Below, in pieces: positions 31,514 to 33,895 of a stretch of DNA of 33,895 nt. This DNA is from a bacterium. Its GTDB lineage: Bacteria > Bacillota > Clostridia > Oscillospirales > Oscillospiraceae. The notes beneath the pieces are model-generated. The model was given only the letters and a program-made list of their open reading frames with translations, was not told the DNA's origin and did not search any database. A program made the position numbers and the translations under genes. Where the stretch lies: the NCBI GenBank assembly GCA_004562395.1, contig SFQY01000027.1, positions 1 through 33,895 on the forward strand, written 5' to 3'. The first letter of the stretch is position 1. Every line of letters starts with the position of its first letter.

Positions 31514-31542
31514 TTGACATTTGGCGAAATGTGGGTTATGCT
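31514..31542 (+). promoter_or_regulatory. Promoter of the candidate toxin mRNA
   Basis: TTGACA (31514-31519), 17 bases, TATGCT (31537-31542). The transcript would start near 31549, after the ATG of a 27-codon ORF at 31538, so that ORF is unlikely to be translated. Confidence 0.75.
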
Positions 31543-31625
31543 GTCGGTGGTGCTGCTGTCATGGCTGCACCGGGCACTGCACAACGGCAGGCGGTTAGCC
31601 ACACCACCCGAAAGGGGGTGAGGCC

Positions 31626-31709
31626 ATGCCTATTACATTGACCTTTCACGTCCTGCGATGGACTGTGACGATCAGAGTAAAAAGCAGAAACCGCCACTCG
31701 GCCAAGTGA
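31626..31709 (+). CDS. 27-residue basic peptide, candidate type I toxin
   Basis: Starts MPITLTFHVLRWTVTIRV, followed by a basic tail ending NRHSAK. It alternates hydrophobic and polar residues, so it may form beta strands or a short membrane-active segment. A strong ribosome site (AGGGGGTGAGG) is upstream, but CACCC (31605-31609) can pair with GGGTG (31616-31620) and hide it. The 3' end is overlapped by an antisense RNA. Similar short peptides occur, from memory, in other Clostridia mobile elements. Toxicity is inferred from the layout only. Confidence 0.5.
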   Translation: MPITLTFHVLRWTVTIRVKSRNRHSAK

Positions 31710-31777
31710 CGGTTTCAAGGCTTTAGCTTTGTAACTCAAACTTACCCGGGCTGACCGCTTGTCGCAGTGCCCTTTGT
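31678..31777 (-). ncRNA. Antisense RNA, candidate type I antitoxin
   Basis: The minus-strand promoter is TTGACA (31807-31812), 17 bases, TATACT (31784-31789), giving a start near 31777. The terminator hairpin GAAACCGTCACT/GAGTGGCGGTTTC (31687-31716) has a T run ending near 31678. The predicted RNA of about 100 bases covers the last codons and 3' part of the peptide mRNA. Both control elements match consensus closely. Confidence 0.6.
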
Positions 31778-31815
31778 ATTATCAGTATAGCGCAATCCCA
31801 GCGCATTGTCAATGC

Positions 31816-31841
31816 TCCCGCCACCACGGCGGGACTTTTTT
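31816..31841 (+). terminator. Terminator of the candidate toxin mRNA
   Basis: TCCCGCC, ACCAC loop, GGCGGGA, then C and six T. It touches the stop codon of the convergent RHH gene. The sense transcript would be about 290 bases. Confidence 0.9.
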
Positions 31842-32037
31842 ATTCTGTGGCGGCGTTATCCCGCTTCATTGTCTCAGATATGGCCCGGTTAATAAAGGCG
31901 TTCAGGCTTTCGCCCTGGGCCTCTGCGTGGGATTTTATAATCTCCTTCTGCCCCTTTGGGATTCTGGCTTTTAGTTCATCGTAATTCTCCTTCATGTATT
32001 TAGAAACAGCTTTTTGCTGCGCTTTCGATACCGGCAT
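31840..32037 (-). CDS. Ribbon-helix-helix (Arc/CopG-like) regulator
   Basis: 65 residues: MPVSKAQQKAVSKYMKENYD, then the strand-and-helix part ELKARIPKGQKEIIKSHAEA, then ESLNAFINRAISETMKRD. This is the typical short RHH protein of Clostridia mobile elements and would bind DNA as a dimer. The start at 32037 follows AAGGGGGT; upstream in-frame codons run through the promoter and are not used. 17-bp repeats over its own promoter and the divergent promoter are its likely operators. Confidence 0.85.
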   Translation of the reverse strand: MPVSKAQQKAVSKYMKENYDELKARIPKGQKEIIKSHAEAQGESLNAFINRAISETMKRDNAATE

Positions 32038-32064
32038 GCATGCACCCCCTTCCCTTTTGCTTAT

Positions 32065-32171
32065 AATATACCACAAAATAATATCGGGTACAATATAGAA
32101 AATGCACATATTGGGTACAATATATTTGTGCAATATCCCGTCTTGATATATCGTGCCCGATATATTATAAT
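32065..32171. promoter_or_regulatory. Divergent promoters with three 17-bp operator repeats
   Basis: Repeats: ATATCGGGTACAATATA (32081-32097), ATATTGGGTACAATATA (32108-32124), and an inverted 15/17 match at 32147-32163. Leftward promoter: TTGTAC (32088-32093), 17 bases, TATATT (32065-32070); the second repeat makes a parallel promoter 27 bases upstream. Rightward promoter: TTGATA (32143-32148), 17 bases, TATAAT (32166-32171), with the inverted repeat filling its spacer. Repression of both directions by the RHH protein is the natural reading. Confidence 0.75.
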
Positions 32172-32239
32172 GAAGCCATGAACAGGAGATAACAGAGGCC
32201 ACCCGGTAAGCGACTCCTTTCAAACGCTACAACATGGGT

Positions 32240-32302
32240 GAAAAGAAAAGTCCTCCCGTCAAGCCGACCAAAGCACACGGGAGGACACCACCACAGAGGG
32301 GC
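32240..32302 (-). ncRNA. Candidate counter-transcribed RNA in the operon leader
   Basis: Minus-strand promoter TTGAAT (32332-32337), 17 bases, TATAAT (32309-32314). The hairpin GTCCTCCCGT/ACGGGAGGAC (32250-32286) is followed by TTTTCTTTTC on the minus strand. The predicted RNA is about 60 bases and fully complementary to the leader of the 32350 operon. On the plus strand the same inverted repeat would form a leader hairpin. Confidence 0.55.
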
Positions 32303-32349
32303 ACGGTTATTATAGCACACCCCTCCACGAAATTCAAGGAGGAAAACAC

Positions 32350-32625
32350 ATGAGCATGAACGAACTGGAAGCCAAGGTTGCAGAGCTGCGGGAACTTCGC
32401 CGGATGGCTGACGAACTGGCCGCAGAGATCACCACCGCCGAGGATGAGCTGAAAGCCTACATGACCGCAAACAACGCCGACGAGCTGCACGGCCCCAACT
32501 TCAAAATCACCTGGCGGGAGGTCACCAGCAGCCGCCTGGACAGCAAGGCCCTTAAGGCAGCGGCCCCGGAGTTGTGCGCACGGTTCACCAAGCAGACCAC
32601 AACCCGCCGCTTCATCATCGCCTGA
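32350..32625 (+). CDS. Siphovirus Gp157-like protein (short form)
   Basis: 91 residues. The N-terminal coiled coil ELEAKVAELRELRRMADELA is followed by DELKAYMTANNADEL and the family end ITWREVTSSRLDSKALKAAA then RFTKQTTTRRFIIA. This C-terminal signature is shared with phage Gp157-type proteins, whose function is poorly known (host-range or resistance roles have been proposed). AGGAGG is 7 bases upstream. It is first gene of the right-end operon. Confidence 0.75.
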   Translation: MSMNELEAKVAELRELRRMADELAAEITTAEDELKAYMTANNADELHGPNFKITWREVTSSRLDSKALKAAAPELCARFTKQTTTRRFIIA

Positions 32626-32632
32626 CAACCTC

Positions 32633-32656
32633 CGGGGGAGGGGCAACCCTCCCCCG
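32633..32656 (+). other. Stable intercistronic hairpin with GNRA tetraloop
   Basis: CGGGGGAGGG, GCAA tetraloop, CCCTCCCCCG: ten GC-rich pairs and no T run. Likely an mRNA stability or processing element between the Gp157-like gene and the next gene rather than a terminator. Confidence 0.7.
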
Positions 32657-32699
32657 AAAGAATCCCAACACAAATTCAACCACAGAAGGAGAGAAACGC

Positions 32700-33173
32700 A
32701 TGATCGAACATACCCTTAACCGGCAACAGGCCGATGAACTTTTTGCCCGTGAAGCATTCCTATTTGGCGAGAGCAACGGCATTCCAGAATACAGGATCGT
32801 TGAACTGTTCGGAGAATGGGCCGCTGCATTCATCGAAAGGAATATCCACCACAACGGCTATCTGGACGGCGTAGAGGATTGGAACGGCTGGGGCGACAGC
32901 AGCGCAGAAAGGCCTATACTGCGCATCCTGTACCGCGAAGGGCTCTACAAGCTGGTAACCGAGCATAACTACCTTCTGTCGCTTGCAGGTCACAGATCAA
33001 GCGCGGCGGGCCGTATGGTGGATGCCCAATGGAAGCGCAGGCACGAGGAGCTGGCGGCCGCAGAAGCCGAGGAGGAGCGCAAGAGGCAGGAGCGAAAGGC
33101 CAAGAGAGCCGCCGCCAGAAAGGCCAAGGAAGAAGCCTATAAGAAAGGACAGGAGGCGACCGGTAATGTTTGA
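32700..33173 (+). CDS. Hypothetical protein with basic coiled-coil tail
   Basis: 157 residues, family not recognised. Residues 1-105 are globular with many aromatic residues (EWAAAFIERNIHHNGYLDGV, then DWNGWGDSSAERPILRILYR). Residues 110-157 are a highly charged helix (EELAAAEAEEERKRQERKAK, then Lys/Ala-rich). AGAAGGAG is upstream. It overlaps the next gene by 8 bases. Confidence 0.75.
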   Translation: MIEHTLNRQQADELFAREAFLFGESNGIPEYRIVELFGEWAAAFIERNIHHNGYLDGVEDWNGWGDSSAERPILRILYREGLYKLVTEHNYLLSLAGHRSSAAGRMVDAQWKRRHEELAAAEAEEERKRQERKAKRAAARKAKEEAYKKGQEATGNV

Positions 33174-33447
33174 AGGAATGAGCGACTCCCAGATCATTGA
33201 GTACGCCGGGACCATGATAGGCGAAGTCGTGGACGCGCTCAATGTTTTTTCTGATCGCATGGATGACGAGTTTATAAGTATGCGCGGATTCATCCCGGAG
33301 CAGTACATGAAACACGTTCGAGGAGAGTATAACATGAACGCCTCAGTTTTGAACCTCGCTGTTTACCGGCTTGAGAGTATCAAAAGAAATCTGACAGAAC
33401 AGGCAGAGCGGCGCCTCAGACGTGAGAGGCCCACAGCGGACGAATAA
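33166..33447 (+). CDS. Hypothetical protein, last gene of the element
   Basis: 93 residues, mostly helical and acidic at first (SDSQIIEYAGTMIGEVVDAL), with a basic C-terminal end (ERRLRRERPTADE). No family is recognised. Start ATG at 33166 after AGGAGG inside the preceding gene. It is followed by a strong terminator. Confidence 0.7.
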   Translation: MFEGMSDSQIIEYAGTMIGEVVDALNVFSDRMDDEFISMRGFIPEQYMKHVRGEYNMNASVLNLAVYRLESIKRNLTEQAERRLRRERPTADE

Positions 33448-33451
33448 AAAC

Positions 33452-33494
33452 CCCCGCCACGACTCCGGGTTGGAGTGTGGCGGGGACGCTTTTT
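33452..33494 (+). terminator. Terminator of the right-end operon
   Basis: CCCCGCCAC pairs with GTGGCGGGG, with inner ACTCC/GGAGT and a downstream T run. Confidence 0.88.
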
Positions 33495-33546
33495 GCAAAC
33501 AAAGGTTTTTATTAAAAACGCTTATAGCAAAAACGCGGAGCAGAAA

Positions 33547-33568
33547 ATTTTGGGCCAATTTTGGGTCA
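33547..33568 (+). promoter_or_regulatory. Putative integrase arm-type sites, right end
   Basis: Tandem ATTTTGGGCCA (33547-33557) and ATTTTGGGTCA (33558-33568), the same 11-mer and orientation as at 25753-25793. They lie 117 bases inside the right attachment site. The rest of 33495-33684 is AT-rich and gene-free. Confidence 0.65.
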
Positions 33569-33684
33569 CAACCTTCATTATGGCACAAATTGAAGCGGTA
33601 CGAAACATTATAGAGTTTACAACAAAAAAGCAATAAATCGAATATTTTTAAACATAAAAATACGGCACTTTACATTATGTACCG

Positions 33685-33731
33685 GACTACGAATCAGTAG
33701 GTCGGGGGTTCGAGTCCCTTCTGGCGTACCA
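33685..33731 (+). repeat. Attachment site, right copy (47 bp)
   Basis: A partial tRNA-Arg copy, anticodon loop to CCA, identical to 25629-25675. It lacks the tRNA 5' half, so it is not a functional gene. It marks the right end of the element. Confidence 0.95.
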
Positions 33732-33732
33732 T

Positions 33733-33784
33733 GGCGAGTGTTCTTATAGCATTTGAAAGGCTGTAAGAACACTCGCCTTTCTTT
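33733..33784 (+). terminator. Original tRNA-Arg terminator, displaced by integration
   Basis: GGCGAGTGTTCTTA (33733-33746) is exactly complementary to 33764-33777, followed by TTTCTTT. It begins two bases after the CCA of the right attachment copy. The final stretch 33785-33895 shows only the palindrome CACATTATCAATGTG and no gene. Confidence 0.88.
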
Positions 33785-33895
33785 ATGTGTCATATAGGGC
33801 CCGGCGGAAAATTTTGTGTAAGCGTTTTTCGACAAAATCAAGAATATCACATTATCAATGTGCATGATTGGGGCTTATTCCCCTTGGCTACCGCT

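Larger units (their letters stand above)
25629..33731. mobile_element. Integrated satellite- or prophage-like element in tRNA-Arg
   Basis: Bounded by the 47-bp repeats, with a unit length of about 8.06 kb. Gene order: integrase and repressor leftward; Cro-like, excisionase-like, replication initiator-like, DnaB, small protein, PC4-like, Cys-rich and small protein rightward; a gene-poor stretch; a candidate type I toxin locus; an RHH regulator leftward; Gp157-like and two unknown genes rightward. Base composition is visibly less GC-rich than the flanks. No capsid, portal, terminase, lysis, relaxase or type IV secretion gene is present. A PICI-like satellite or reduced prophage fits best. The broken integrase suggests it is currently fixed in place. 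Confidence 0.88.

Noticed and set aside
31203..31520. Minus-strand ORF of 105 residues
   Set aside because: No ribosome site; it covers the promoter of the toxin locus and a strong rightward terminator hairpin; composition is not protein-like.
31538..31621. 27-codon ORF (MLSVVLLSWLHRALHNGRRL...) upstream of the candidate toxin
   Set aside because: Its ATG lies inside the -10 box of the toxin promoter, so the main transcript would not contain it. It has no ribosome site. A leaky upstream transcript could still use it, so rejection is moderate.
32234..32353. 39-codon ORF in the Gp157 operon leader, ending in an ATGA overlap
   Set aside because: The overlap suggests coupling, but no ribosome site precedes its ATG and the coding region is a stable hairpin. 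It is more likely leader RNA.
33617..33865. Minus-strand ORF over the right attachment site
   Set aside because: It repeats the same antisense-tRNA peptide as the ORF over the left site and spans a terminator.

Overview
The window looks like about 34 kb of chromosome from a GC-rich gut-type Firmicute (class Clostridia, probably Oscillospiraceae such as the Oscillibacter/Dysosmobacter/Flavonifractor group). The reasons are strong G/C use at third codon positions, purine-rich Shine-Dalgarno sites, perfect HrcA/CIRCE operators and Clostridia-type families. The family and genus are inferred, not proven.

Region 1 (1-25598) is core chromosome. In order it holds: clpB (CIRCE-controlled), a MATE exporter, an RluA-type pseudouridine synthase, an ABC exporter, a TIM-barrel sugar isomerase, two small genes (one Spo0A-like or unknown, one XRE), argS, an ABC-F ATPase with a degenerate second ATP site, htpG (also CIRCE-controlled), a membrane protein, a DUF3737 beta-helix protein, ogt, an XRE regulator divergent from a 93-residue unknown, an ATP-grasp ligase with two esterases, a PHP phosphatase and mutY. 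Intergenic gaps are crowded with short hairpin-rich, MITE-like repeats. At least five families are present. Two of them, with different sequences, share the same nested-hairpin end design.

Region 2 (25599-33731) is an integrated element of about 8.1 kb in the 3' half of a tRNA-Arg(ACG) gene. It is bounded by 47-bp identical direct repeats and has repeated 11-bp putative integrase arm sites at both ends. It carries a tyrosine integrase broken by one in-frame TGA, a CI-like repressor divergent from a Cro-like protein with two different palindromic operators, an excisionase-like HTH, a replication initiator-like protein, a DnaB helicase, a PC4-like ssDNA-binding protein, a Cys-rich protein and several small proteins. 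The right part has an RHH regulator divergent from a Gp157-like gene and two unknown genes. No capsid, terminase, portal, lysis or relaxase gene is visible. The layout resembles a phage satellite (PICI-like) or a reduced prophage.

The least expected signals are in the right half of this element. At 31514-31841 is a compact candidate type I toxin-antitoxin locus: a 27-residue basic peptide ORF with a sequestered ribosome site, overlapped by an antisense RNA with its own consensus promoter and terminator. At 32143-32350 the leader of the Gp157-like operon appears to be counter-transcribed by a second small RNA, and the operon promoter contains a copy of a 17-bp repeat that also overlaps the RHH promoter. 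Beyond 33731 the displaced tRNA terminator remains, and nothing else is recognisable to the window end.
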